The translations under genes and the position numbers were made by a program. DNA of 64,000 nt. It comes from Plebeiibacterium sediminum. GTDB lineage: Bacteria > Bacteroidota > Bacteroidia > Bacteroidales > Marinilabiliaceae. The notes beneath the pieces are model-generated. The model was not told where the DNA came from. It did not search any database and saw only the letters and a list, made by a program, of their open reading frames with translations. The stretch covers positions 1 to 64,000 of the forward strand of contig NZ_JAPDPJ010000027.1 of the NCBI RefSeq assembly GCF_026013605.1, given 5' to 3'. Below, piece by piece: positions 42,471 through 52,082 of the stretch (positions are counted from its first letter, which is position 1; every line of letters starts with the position of its first letter).

Positions 42471-44144
42471 TTAAAGGGTTTTTAGTTTATTTATTGATCG
42501 CCACATATCGAGTTCCTTACTAAATCTGTCATTAATTACTTCACATTTAGTATCAATACGCATTGTAGGACGTGTTTTGAAATTATATGCAGGCCATTCA
42601 GGTACCTCCTTAGCTGAAGGAACACCTGTTTTAGCAAAATTTGTCCATAATTCCGCCATTTTGTGCGATGCGATATATTTATCCGGATTATTTCCTGCTA
42701 AACTCCAGAAAGGTTTATCTCCTTCCTTAGGAGGCACTTCGTTGTTGAATTTAAAAGAAATATCCATAGCATGAGGCGTTCCCATAGGATAATCTGTGCC
42801 TGGGATTTTCATGTCCGATTTATAACCAAAATTATACAGGTAAACAGGCGCTCCTTTTTGATTTGCTTTCTTTTCTGCAATTTCAACAGATCCCAAGCCC
42901 ATTAAAGTAATAGATTTTACAGCCATTAATATTTGCGGAGCAGAAGCATCCGGCATGGATCTTCTGTAGGTTTCAATAATTGTGGCCGTATCCTTACCAA
43001 ACTCCGGCTCTAATTTAGCCGGTAAATCATCAAAGGAAATCTTAGTTAAATCACCTTCACCCCTTGTCATGATAAAGAAGGCATATTCATCTTCATTCCA
43101 ACCTGTAATCAAAGGTTTATCTTTTGAAATATCAGGAGCTGTTGGATCAAAAGGATGATTTGGTAAGGTCACACCGTCAACAACTGGTCCAAATCCAATC
43201 ATTTCAGGCATATTAATGTTTTCCTGGAATGGAGGTATAAATGTGAATTTATTTTGGATTTCAAGTAATTGATTTGGTGTTACATCAAGCAACTTACGCC
43301 AGTTTTGTTTGGTAATATTAAGTTCTTTTAAAACACGTTCTGTGGTTTCAGCAGCTAAATCTTTGGTTAACATCCGAACACCGGGACCACTTTCGATGGA
43401 GGCTTTATTAAAGTAAGGGGCCGTTTCTGGCATAGCATATAAACAGGACGTTTTACCTCCTCCACCAGACTCACCAAAAATCATCACATTATCAGGGTCT
43501 CCTCCAAATTCAGCAATATTTTCGTGTACCCACTTTAAGGCAGCAGTAATATCCAAAACTCCCATATTTCCAGAGCCGGTATAATCCTCTCCTGCTATTT
43601 CATCCAAATATAAGAATCCTAATAAACCAAGACGGTGGTTGGTTTCAACAACTACCACATCAAAATTTCTTGCAAGGTTAGCACCATCCTGTCCGGCTGC
43701 ACCTCCGGAACCATTTACATAGCCACCTCCGTGTGTATAAACCATTACCGGACGTTTTTTATGATCATTGGCCGGAGTCCATACATTCAGGAACAAGCAA
43801 TCCTCTGCGGGAGCAGGCTCGCCTCTTCTTGGAGGTTGCATTGTTGGAGCACCCAACTCCAAAGCATCTTTTACACCTGTCCATGCTTCAATTGGTGCTG
43901 GTCTCCTAAAACGACGATCTCCGGATACGGTACCTCCGTAGGCGACTCCTTTAAAGCAGTTTACACCATCAACTCTTAATCCTTTTATTTTTCCGTGTGC
44001 TGTTGGTGCAATTACAAAAGAACCTGGATTTGTATGTTGAGTAAATAGTTTAGATGCAGAATAACCTACTGTTGGAAGTAGTACCGATGCTGCAGCAGTC
44101 ATTGATACTCTTGAAAGAAATTTTCGTCTTGATAAATTTGCCAT
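42471..44144 (-). CDS. Type-B carboxylesterase with Tat signal
   Basis: 557 residues. The twin-arginine leader is NLSRRKFLSRVSMTAAASVLL. The hydrolase fold is as in the neighbouring paralogue: PVMVYTHGGGYVNGSGG, VETNHRLGLLGFLYL, NVMIFGESGGGGKTSCL with the nucleophile Ser, and a catalytic His likely in GTPHAMDISFKF. Export by Tat instead of Sec suggests that it folds, or binds a ligand, in the cytoplasm. The gene is between the ceramidase-like gene (25 bp) and the second esterase (10 bp). Two different esterases side by side suggest at least two ester types or positions in the substrate. Confidence 0.9.
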   Translation of the reverse strand: MANLSRRKFLSRVSMTAAASVLLPTVGYSASKLFTQHTNPGSFVIAPTAHGKIKGLRVDGVNCFKGVAYGGTVSGDRRFRRPAPIEAWTGVKDALELGAPTMQPPRRGEPAPAEDCLFLNVWTPANDHKKRPVMVYTHGGGYVNGSGGAAGQDGANLARNFDVVVVETNHRLGLLGFLYLDEIAGEDYTGSGNMGVLDITAALKWVHENIAEFGGDPDNVMIFGESGGGGKTSCLYAMPETAPYFNKASIESGPGVRMLTKDLAAETTERVLKELNITKQNWRKLLDVTPNQLLEIQNKFTFIPPFQENINMPEMIGFGPVVDGVTLPNHPFDPTAPDISKDKPLITGWNEDEYAFFIMTRGEGDLTKISFDDLPAKLEPEFGKDTATIIETYRRSMPDASAPQILMAVKSITLMGLGSVEIAEKKANQKGAPVYLYNFGYKSDMKIPGTDYPMGTPHAMDISFKFNNEVPPKEGDKPFWSLAGNNPDKYIASHKMAELWTNFAKTGVPSAKEVPEWPAYNFKTRPTMRIDTKCEVINDRFSKELDMWRSINKLKTL

Positions 44145-44169
44145 AATATTGAAATTCTTTAAATCCGAA

Positions 44170-45528
44170 TTATTGTTCCGATTCTTCTATTAGATGAACA
44201 AGTCCGTCAATAATGCCTCTTTCTGCGTGATTAGGTTTTAATCGTGAACTTAAAACCTGAAAAGTATAACGCTGAAATGCTGCATCATCAGGGATATATC
44301 CTGAATTAGAAGAACCATTTGTTATTGATGAGAAAATCACATTTGTTAAAGGTGATTCCTCTTTAAATCTTTGTGCAATGATATTATATACCTCGGCATT
44401 TACACCGGCTATAGCAACATCTCCTAATCTTAAAAGACTCAGTTTAATATTTACAGGATCACCATCAACATAAGTTCCCGGAGCACCTTCCCTACCTGTA
44501 TTTGTACGCTTTCTTCCAGGACAAGTGATGATTTCTTTAGAGCCTTGTATTGCTATTACTGAATCTGTTCTTTGTGGTAATCCGGTAACTCTGATCACTT
44601 CTTCACCTAATATCTGTCCTAGCGAACTAATCATTTGAGATTGGCGATCCAAAGCTGCCTGATCAACCTGAACTTCGCCATTGCCTAAAAATCCTGCCAT
44701 CATGATTGCTTCAGCCAAATCTTTTGCTTTACCACTTTCTATAAGGGCTTCCACTTTTTTATGACCTACCTGCTCCATTGGTTGCGTAGTAATAGGATTT
44801 TGATCGCCTGCAGCACCGCTTGAAAATAATGCAACAACATCATTACCTAAATAATCTTCAATATATTTTGATGCTTCACCAGGAAAGTCTGCACTAATAG
44901 TACCACTCATAAACATCATGTTGGCATGCATGGCATAATTGTAGTAAACAGCAATAGGTGTTCCGCTTGCATCTCTGAATGTTAAAACAGCAACCGTTTT
45001 ATCAGATGGTCCTGCATGATTAGGTCCTTGTTTCCAAAGTCTGGTTTCAGGATCAATTACATCTCTGTTGATATTTAAATAGGCTAAACCTGTTTTGTAA
45101 CTAATGGTTGCTGGCTGAATATTGCTTTTAGCAGCTTTTACCACATCTATAACACCTTTTTCTACTGACGCTTCAGCGCCCCAGGGAGCACTGTGTGTAT
45201 GAGATGGTGAAATAAACACGTTTAACGCAGGAATACCAGTTTCTTCCTCAATTTTTTTGGTGATATTATTGTACAGGTCATTATTTACCATTCCCTGATC
45301 TACAGCAACTAATGCAGCTTCAGTTACACCATTATCAATTACAATGGCTCTGCAAAACAATCCATCACGAATACTGTCATAACCTTTAGGCAAAGCATTT
45401 TCATCTGGTGTAATATCTACTTTTGCAGCGCCTACTTTTATTTGTTGAATTGATTGCGCATTTATTGGAAGTGCCAATAAGCTTATTATCCCAACAAGCA
45501 GTGTTAGAAATATCTTTTTATTTGTCAT
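44170..45528 (-). CDS. Neutral/alkaline ceramidase-like hydrolase (N-terminal domain only)
   Basis: 452 residues with a signal peptide (1-24, ending INAQS). It begins VGAAKVDITPDENALPKGYDSI, the start of neutral ceramidases, and keeps the zinc-site motifs FISPSHTHSAP and YNYAMHANMM. The C-terminal immunoglobulin-like domain of true ceramidases (about 650 residues in total) is missing. This short form is common in Bacteroidota glycan loci, where it probably acts as an amidase, esterase or deacylase on something other than ceramide. Its start overlaps the end of the GH3 gene by 11 bp, showing translational coupling. Confidence 0.82.
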   Translation of the reverse strand: MTNKKIFLTLLVGIISLLALPINAQSIQQIKVGAAKVDITPDENALPKGYDSIRDGLFCRAIVIDNGVTEAALVAVDQGMVNNDLYNNITKKIEEETGIPALNVFISPSHTHSAPWGAEASVEKGVIDVVKAAKSNIQPATISYKTGLAYLNINRDVIDPETRLWKQGPNHAGPSDKTVAVLTFRDASGTPIAVYYNYAMHANMMFMSGTISADFPGEASKYIEDYLGNDVVALFSSGAAGDQNPITTQPMEQVGHKKVEALIESGKAKDLAEAIMMAGFLGNGEVQVDQAALDRQSQMISSLGQILGEEVIRVTGLPQRTDSVIAIQGSKEIITCPGRKRTNTGREGAPGTYVDGDPVNIKLSLLRLGDVAIAGVNAEVYNIIAQRFKEESPLTNVIFSSITNGSSNSGYIPDDAAFQRYTFQVLSSRLKPNHAERGIIDGLVHLIEESEQ

Positions 45529-47869
45529 GGCTATATTGTTTTAATGAAAGTCGATTAATATCTACTTCTGGTTTTAATACATCATTTACTTCATAGGAAG
45601 CTTTTGATACATTAAATAATACTTTTGAAAAAATATCTTCCACTGAAGTTCCGAATTTAGCTGTGTACTTACCGCCATCAGTAACCCATGAATGGATAGC
45701 TTCATCATAAGAGGCCAAATCATAAGCACTGAATTTAAGCGTAAGTATTTGACTTTCGCCTGGAGCCAGTTCTTTTGTTTTTGCAAAAGCTTTTAATTCT
45801 TTGGCTGGTTTTTCAAGTTTTCCATCAGGAGCAGTTACATATAACTCAACAACTTGTTTTCCTGCTTTTTGTCCAATGTTTTTCACTGAAATAGTAGCTG
45901 TAAATTCACTGCCTTTAGCTGATATTTTTGGTTTTCCATACTCAAAGTCTGTATAACTTAAACCAAAACCAAATGGATACGAAATAGGCTTATTTACAGT
46001 TGAGAAATAACGATACCCAACATAAATATCTTCCTCATAAACGGTATAATCAACATCTTTACCTTCAGGACTATTACCAAAGAAACTGTTGTATGGTTTT
46101 GGAGTATAGTCATAAGGGAAATTATTGGTAGATGGATGATCCATAACTGCAATTGGAAAAGTCATTGGTAATTTACCAGATGGATTAACCGTTCCTTTTA
46201 AAACATCAGCAACAGAGTTACCGCCTTCCTGACCAGGTTGCCATGTTAATAAAATTGCATCCGGAAGGTTTTTCCATGAAGCCGTTTCCAGAACACCACC
46301 AATATTTAAAATAACTACTACTTTCTTACCTTTTGAATGAAATACATCACATACATCATTTAATAATTTACGTTCTTCGGTTGTAATACCGTAGTCATTA
46401 GGAATTTTTCTATCACCACCTTCACCAGAATTTCTTCCTATGGTAATCACGGCTACATCAGATTCCTCTGCCTGTTTTTGAATAAATAATCTTGCAACAG
46501 GCATTTCTTTTAATACAGGTTTACCTAAAAACCAGCTTCTGGCTTCTGTTTCACTGGCTATTTTGGCTCTTTCGTAAGCCTTGTATTTCTCGTATAAAGC
46601 CTTTAAATCTTCCTGAACGGTATAACCTACATTTCCTAAACCTTCCATTAAATCAACTACATATGCTTTGTTCACATCTCCGGATCCTGTACCTCCGGCA
46701 ATAAAATCATAAGATGTAACTCCAAATAATGCAATGTTTTTAGTTTGTTCTGCTAAAGGAAGAGTTTTATTGATGTTTTTAAGTAACACCATACCTTCTG
46801 TAGCCGATTGACGGGTTACTTTAGCATTTTCTTTTAAGTTTGGTTTATTACTATACTTGTATCCTTTAAAACGAGGTGTTTTAACAACAAATTCCAACAT
46901 ACGTTTTACACATTTGTCAACATCTTCCATTGTTAACTCGCCACTATTTACTTTGGCGACAATCTCTTCTGCCTGAACTTGCATTCCTGGTTCCATTAAA
47001 TCGTTACCCGCCTTAATCTGAGCTACTATGTTTCGTGGTCGTGTCCAGTCTGTCATAACAATCCCATCAAAACCCCATTCTTCACGTAAAACGGTAGTTA
47101 ATAGGCCATGACTTTCCTGGGTAAAATCTCCATTTAATTTATTGTACGATGACATAACTGTCCAAGGCTTAGATTCCTTTATGGCAATTTCAAATCCTTT
47201 TAAATAAATTTCACGAAGCGCTCTTTGTGATACCTGAGAGTCATTCCCAGTTCTATTGGTTTCCTGATTATTAGCCACATAATGCTTTACTGAAGTACCA
47301 ACTCCATTTGACTGTACGCCATTAACATAAGCTTCAGCAATTTTACCTGTTAATAAAGGATCTTCTGAATAATATTCAAAGTTTCTTCCGCAAAGTGGAT
47401 TTCTATGAATATTCATTCCTGGAGCTAATAAAACATCTGCACCATATTCTAAAACCTCATTTCCGATAGTTTTACCTACTTCGTATACCAATTCAGTATT
47501 CCACGATGATGAAAGACAAGTGCCGACAGGGAATCCGGTACAATAGTAAGTATCATCATCTCCAGGTCGGGTTGGACTAATACGTAATCCAGCTGGTCCG
47601 TCGGAAAGAACGGTACTGGTTATACCAAGTCTTTCAATATTTTGTGTTGTTCCTGCAGCTCCTGGAACTAATTCTTCGGTATGACCAACTGTTGATTCTC
47701 CACCTCCAAATAAATGGTTGGGAGTACCCACTAATAACTTAGCTTTTTCTTCAAGAGTCATTGCTTTTAATATTTCATCGATATTATCCGATGATAACTT
47801 TTGAGCATTTAATGAATGAATTAGAAAGACATTCATTAGTAAGATCAGAATTTTAAATAGATTTTTCAT
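45518..47869 (-). CDS. GH3 beta-glucosidase-like enzyme
   Basis: 783 residues from the ATG at 47869 (MKNLFKILILLMNVFLIHSLNAQ signal). The start 10 codons upstream would lie in the upstream element. The (beta/alpha)8 domain has AEAYVNGVQSNGVGTSVKHYVANNQETNR and the nucleophile Asp in GFDGIVMTDWTRPRN. The alpha/beta sandwich (about 370-610) includes ITIGRNSGEGGDR with the likely acid/base Glu, and a fibronectin-III-like domain ends the protein (YPFGFGLSYTDFEYGKPKISA). Expected to remove beta-linked glucose (or another beta-hexose) in the periplasm. First gene of the GH3-ceramidase-esterase-esterase operon. Confidence 0.93.
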   Translation of the reverse strand: MKNLFKILILLMNVFLIHSLNAQKLSSDNIDEILKAMTLEEKAKLLVGTPNHLFGGGESTVGHTEELVPGAAGTTQNIERLGITSTVLSDGPAGLRISPTRPGDDDTYYCTGFPVGTCLSSSWNTELVYEVGKTIGNEVLEYGADVLLAPGMNIHRNPLCGRNFEYYSEDPLLTGKIAEAYVNGVQSNGVGTSVKHYVANNQETNRTGNDSQVSQRALREIYLKGFEIAIKESKPWTVMSSYNKLNGDFTQESHGLLTTVLREEWGFDGIVMTDWTRPRNIVAQIKAGNDLMEPGMQVQAEEIVAKVNSGELTMEDVDKCVKRMLEFVVKTPRFKGYKYSNKPNLKENAKVTRQSATEGMVLLKNINKTLPLAEQTKNIALFGVTSYDFIAGGTGSGDVNKAYVVDLMEGLGNVGYTVQEDLKALYEKYKAYERAKIASETEARSWFLGKPVLKEMPVARLFIQKQAEESDVAVITIGRNSGEGGDRKIPNDYGITTEERKLLNDVCDVFHSKGKKVVVILNIGGVLETASWKNLPDAILLTWQPGQEGGNSVADVLKGTVNPSGKLPMTFPIAVMDHPSTNNFPYDYTPKPYNSFFGNSPEGKDVDYTVYEEDIYVGYRYFSTVNKPISYPFGFGLSYTDFEYGKPKISAKGSEFTATISVKNIGQKAGKQVVELYVTAPDGKLEKPAKELKAFAKTKELAPGESQILTLKFSAYDLASYDEAIHSWVTDGGKYTAKFGTSVEDIFSKVLFNVSKASYEVNDVLKPEVDINRLSLKQYSHDK

Positions 47870-47893
47870 GTTTTTTATATTTTGTCTTTTAAT

Positions 47894-47949
47894 GGTCACA
47901 AAGAACTAGTCATAATAATCATCTCCCTGTTTAAGAAATACCTTTTCAT
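47894..47949 (-). promoter_or_regulatory. Recurrent upstream element, copy f (weaker)
   Basis: Minus-strand blocks ATGAAAAGG, CAGGGAGATGATTATTATG and TAGTTCTTTGTGACCATTAAA, ending 24 nt before the GH3 start codon. Less conserved than copies b-e but in the same place and order. Confidence 0.5.
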
Positions 47950-48077
47950 ATCTAGTTTAAAAGCATATATTTTAATAATAAGATGAAGTATTAATTATCA
48001 AGAGAAATAGTGGTCGGGAAAAAAGCTAAATGATGTTTACTATAAATCTTATACCTTAATACTTCATCTTTATTGTT

Positions 48078-51000
48078 TTATTTAATGGATGTTAGCGTTA
48101 CAGGTCCCATTAATCCGGAACGTTTTAATGGAGAATCTGCTTTATAAAAAGGATTTGTAACGAATGTGATTTTCTCTTCCACATTTGGTTGCTGATCTCC
48201 AATTAATCGGTTTACCCATAAATTGGTAACCTGAACCTCCAAAGTATTTTCTCCAACTTTAAGAGCCTCTGAAATATCAACCTTATAAGGTTTTTTCCAG
48301 ACTATACCCATTGATTTTCCATTGACAAATACTTCAGCCAGATTTTTAACCTCTCCAAGATTCAGATATACTGATGCTCCATCTTTAATCCAATCGTTGG
48401 ACACATTGATTGTTTTATTATAGTTGGCTGTTCCTGAAAAGTATTTTATTCCGGAATTATCATTTTCATTCCAAGGAGTTAATGCCTCAAATTCAACTTG
48501 AGAAGGCGCTCCTCTATCTTCCTGGAAGTGAATACTCCAAGGACCATTAATTACTGCTAAATCCTCTTCGTTCTTTTCCGGAATTGTATATTTATCTGTG
48601 CTTGTATTATTTTGAAATACCACAAAATAGGCATCTTCTGGTTCCATTTGTAACTGAACTTTAGTGATATCATCAGAAATTACGTAAGATGCTTTTTCAA
48701 TTCTACCAGTTTCAGGATGCCATATTTCCGGCTCTTTTCCTGATACCCGGAAAGTAGCATCAAATGCTTCCACTCTTTTATTGCGATTGTTTACCCAATA
48801 AATATCAGCATCTCCCACCTTACGGTGCACATAAAACATTTTGGTATCCTGCAATGGTTTTGAATATTTAAAGTCAGGAATAATTCCTTCTGAAGTTAAA
48901 ACTGATTCTAATTCTAATTTTGGATAGACTTTTCCTTCACCAACCATATTAACGCCCGATTCATCAGCCCATAGTTGATTTACGATTGTATTAAAGGCTT
49001 CTGTTTCATCAGCAAGACTTGGTGTAATAATTGGCTTAGGACCAACAACAATAGCTCCTGCTTCAACCAATGACTTAATTTTATTAAGCACAGCTAATGT
49101 CATATACTGACTATTTGGATCTAAAGCCAGAATGCGATATTTCATTCCTGTTGGTGTTTTAATTAATCCATCCTCTGTATAAAGAAGATTTACCAAAGCA
49201 TCTGCATTAATAAAGTCGTAATTGTATCCATCAGGAATAGCTGGAAGGCTCTTACCTCTTAATTTACTAAACAGCGTAGTGATATTGTTATCTTCTCCAT
49301 AATAGTAGGCAATATCAGCTACAAATTTACCTTGTTGCAACATATAACAACTACGTGATAAATAATTGGTCCAGGCTACAGCCTGTTCTGCCCATGTTTC
49401 ATTACGTGTAAACCATTGTCCGAATGGTCCAAGGCTTACTCCTGGAACTTTATCCATCAAAGGTTGGTGTACAGAAGTATGAATCACAAACCTGTTTAAA
49501 CCGCATGACATTAACTGATCTGCAATTTGTTTTAAAGTATCAGGAGACCAGGCCCAATCAGAGCCCATGGCTGTTAACGATTCTGCAGCTACATATTTCT
49601 GTCCGTATAAATGCGAAACAGATGCTGACTCACGAATATCTGCCTGATAAAAAGAAGCTACCTCACCTTCATTTCCACCAAAACCGCCAGGAGTCCAACC
49701 TGCTCCCATAGGGACTGCAGCTGTCTTTTTAGCCTCCATTCCATCTCCAATAAAAGCTCTGCGTGCTTCATGCGATTCGGAATATCGGGCCATATTTCTT
49801 TCCTTAAGTAAAGTGGTTAGTTGATCATAGTGATTCTCAGTAACCAAATCAGCCAATGTTTTACGGAAATCCCATAAAAATTGATCACTGGCTTCAGCAC
49901 TTTCCACAATTTGTCCTGTTAACACCGGAAACCAGGGGATCATATCATAGCCTCTTCGGTTTTTAAATTCTGTAATCATATTGTCGGTCCAGTTTTGAGT
50001 ACCAGCTTCCCAACTGTCAGTGATTACATATTGAAGACCGTGCTCACCCATTAGACCATTAGAAGCATCTTTATACTGATCTAAATAATTGGTAAAATAT
50101 GCTTTAACATGTTTTGCACTTAATTTATCCACTTCTAAACCTGTTGCTTCAGGTGATGCAGGTCCATTATTATGTCCTGTTAATGAGTATCCTAAACGAA
50201 CAATCATCCAGTTTCCATCAGGAACATCCCATTGTAACGAACCATCGGCCTGCATATTTGCAGTTAAATCAACCACAGTACCTTTATTTACAACAGTTTC
50301 TGGTTTCACTTCTTTGGTAAATACATCATATAAATCAGTAGCAGCCTGAAACGCAGCCTTATCTTCGAAACGATGTACTTTACCTGTTGTTGCCAAAACC
50401 AACTCAGCTACATGAGTCCCTTTAGGCCCACTTGGTCCTCTACCCATCATTGGTAACCCGGGTATTCCTTGTGGTCCTCTATCTGGAAGTTGAGTCCATG
50501 TAAAACGATAATATTTTGCACTTACTGGTTCAAATGAAAGTGTTAATTCTGCCAATGAACTAGCCGGGATATCTAAAATTTTTTGAAAGGTTTTACCATC
50601 ATTACTCATTTCCAGAGCCCGAGTTTCGCTTGGCGGACCAAACATACTACTAGCGCCACCCCCTACAATTGTTAAAGCCTGTACTTCTATCGGATTATCG
50701 AATTTATATTGGATCCATGATTTTTCACCGACTTTAGCAGCAGGCAAAAAGTTAGATTTCATCAAATCTCCATCCGTAAGTTCTTTTAGATTAAATTGAC
50801 CACCACTTGAAGTAACCTCAGGTTTTAAGGACATTAAAGATTGATACGATTGAGGTAATTGATAAGCAATAACTGCAGCATCTGCATAATAAGATGGCGT
50901 ATCATCAGCTCCATGACTCATAAAACCGGGTGTAATTGCCACATTTTGGAAAGGACCGGATACTGATGGCGGTTCAGGAAGTTTACCACTAAAAGTCTTC

Positions 51001-51485
51001 CCTCCTTCAACCTGCATCTGACTCCAAACATATTTTTTCATGGCTTCCTCTGGTTTTACCCATGGGCCGCCACTTTCACTCCATCCCGGAGATCCTGCTA
51101 TAGCCATTTCCAAATGCAATGAATCTGCTAATTTTGTGGTAAATGAAAAAGCATCTTTCCATTCCGGAGTCATATAAATTAGTCTGTTTTCGACTAATTG
51201 AGGACAATTTAAACCTGCGTCAAAATTCTGAAAGCCTCCTATACCTACTCTGTGCATCCACTCCAGGTCTGCTTTAATACCTTCTTTAGATACGTTTCCA
51301 TTCATCCAGTGCCACCAAACACGAGGTTTAGCATCATCCGGAGGTGTAATAAAATCTGTTTTCAGATCTATATGTTGTTCTTGTACCTTGCTTTGGCATG
51401 ATACTATAAGAACAGTACAAATAATAAGGAAAGTTTTTAGTACTCCTGTATTACTTTTATAAAATTCTATCCAATTTCTTTTCAT
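48078..51485 (-). CDS. GH106-type alpha-L-rhamnosidase, lipoprotein
   Basis: 1135 residues. A lipoprotein signal (LIVSCQSK, Cys about residue 30) follows a 14-residue leader. The N-terminal catalytic module starts with the GH106 pattern DAKPRVWWHWMNGNVSKEGIKADLEWMHRVGIGGFQNFDAG and continues with ITDSWEAGTQNWTDNM and ESLTAMGSDWAWSP. Internal segments (about 215-370) form a discoidin-like domain (WIQYKFDNPIEVQALTIVGG). The C terminus is a galactose-binding-like jelly roll (SVYLNLGEVKNLAEVFVNGKSMGIVWKKPY). GH106 enzymes remove L-rhamnose from complex glycans and plant glycosides. It is transcribed from its own upstream region 600 bp after susD, carrying element copy e. Confidence 0.9.
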   Translation of the reverse strand: MKRNWIEFYKSNTGVLKTFLIICTVLIVSCQSKVQEQHIDLKTDFITPPDDAKPRVWWHWMNGNVSKEGIKADLEWMHRVGIGGFQNFDAGLNCPQLVENRLIYMTPEWKDAFSFTTKLADSLHLEMAIAGSPGWSESGGPWVKPEEAMKKYVWSQMQVEGGKTFSGKLPEPPSVSGPFQNVAITPGFMSHGADDTPSYYADAAVIAYQLPQSYQSLMSLKPEVTSSGGQFNLKELTDGDLMKSNFLPAAKVGEKSWIQYKFDNPIEVQALTIVGGGASSMFGPPSETRALEMSNDGKTFQKILDIPASSLAELTLSFEPVSAKYYRFTWTQLPDRGPQGIPGLPMMGRGPSGPKGTHVAELVLATTGKVHRFEDKAAFQAATDLYDVFTKEVKPETVVNKGTVVDLTANMQADGSLQWDVPDGNWMIVRLGYSLTGHNNGPASPEATGLEVDKLSAKHVKAYFTNYLDQYKDASNGLMGEHGLQYVITDSWEAGTQNWTDNMITEFKNRRGYDMIPWFPVLTGQIVESAEASDQFLWDFRKTLADLVTENHYDQLTTLLKERNMARYSESHEARRAFIGDGMEAKKTAAVPMGAGWTPGGFGGNEGEVASFYQADIRESASVSHLYGQKYVAAESLTAMGSDWAWSPDTLKQIADQLMSCGLNRFVIHTSVHQPLMDKVPGVSLGPFGQWFTRNETWAEQAVAWTNYLSRSCYMLQQGKFVADIAYYYGEDNNITTLFSKLRGKSLPAIPDGYNYDFINADALVNLLYTEDGLIKTPTGMKYRILALDPNSQYMTLAVLNKIKSLVEAGAIVVGPKPIITPSLADETEAFNTIVNQLWADESGVNMVGEGKVYPKLELESVLTSEGIIPDFKYSKPLQDTKMFYVHRKVGDADIYWVNNRNKRVEAFDATFRVSGKEPEIWHPETGRIEKASYVISDDITKVQLQMEPEDAYFVVFQNNTSTDKYTIPEKNEEDLAVINGPWSIHFQEDRGAPSQVEFEALTPWNENDNSGIKYFSGTANYNKTINVSNDWIKDGASVYLNLGEVKNLAEVFVNGKSMGIVWKKPYKVDISEALKVGENTLEVQVTNLWVNRLIGDQQPNVEEKITFVTNPFYKADSPLKRSGLMGPVTLTSIK

Positions 51486-51507
51486 GTGTTTATATTTTAT
51501 ATCAAAT

Positions 51508-51587
51508 GATCACATGGAACTCTCAAGAAATTTCAATCATTACCATGTGAGTAATTCTTAAGATTAAAATTTACATGTTCGTTTCAT
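51508..51587 (-). promoter_or_regulatory. Recurrent upstream element, copy e
   Basis: Minus-strand blocks ATGAAACGAACATGTAAATT, ACTCACATGGTAATGATTGA, GAGAGTTCCATGTGATC; TCC is 33 nt before the GH106 start codon, the same spacing as for the GH78 and CMD genes. Confidence 0.65.
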
Positions 51588-52037
51588 CTTTTAATTCATT
51601 CTTTATTTATTCAATGAAAATGCAGTTAAAAATTCAGGCATCTTAGCTATATGGATAATGACAAAACTTTTAACTGTAGTTCATTTCGTTTAAATATTCG
51701 AACATTAGCTTGACAGTATTCAAAAAACTATCTATTAAGTCTTTAATAAAATTAAACAAGCTATAATTGATTGTTTGTTATGATAAAACATTTGCAATTA
51801 ATGTATCTAAATACATTATCAAAATTTCAAAAACAGGAAAACAAAAATTCTTAAATATAGATCTGGTTTACATGTATATATTACAAAGCCAGTTATTGTT
51901 TACACCTGTTTTAATACACTTAGAATGGCAAGAATAAATATAAAAACTTCACAGTATAAAATATATTTAGGATTAGATCATATCCATTAGGGTTGCTATT
52001 CTGTATTATCAATAAGTTTTATCGTGTTTTGTTAAGT

Positions 52038-52066
52038 GCGGCAACCACTTTTATTGTGGTTACCGC
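52038..52066 (-). terminator. Hairpin after susD
   Basis: GCGGCAACCAC (52038-52048) and GTGGTTACCGC (52056-52066). On the plus strand there is a C.A mismatch, but in minus-strand RNA the same position is a G.U pair, so an 11-bp stem forms in the susD transcript only. No strong U tract follows, so it may be a 3' processing or stability hairpin. Confidence 0.5.
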
Positions 52067-52082
52067 TTTATATTATATTAGA

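Larger units (their letters stand above)
51486..52082. other. Intergenic region between susD and GH106
   Basis: 597 bp, strongly AT-rich. It contains element copy e (51508-51587) next to the GH106 gene and a hairpin near susD (52038-52066). The middle, about 51600-52030, shows no ORF, repeat or structure that I can support. Confidence 0.6.

Noticed and set aside
7985-51587. Conserved short leader peptide starting at the ATG in GAGGATGATT
   Set aside because: Peptides from the copies differ in length, frame and sequence (MIKLVSSM, MIEIS, MVKFIGLKSS), so selection on the peptide is not apparent.
7985-51587. ECF sigma -35 box GGAAC in the recurrent element
   Set aside because: GGAAC is on the plus strand, opposite to the direction of the genes; on the gene strand it reads GTTCC.
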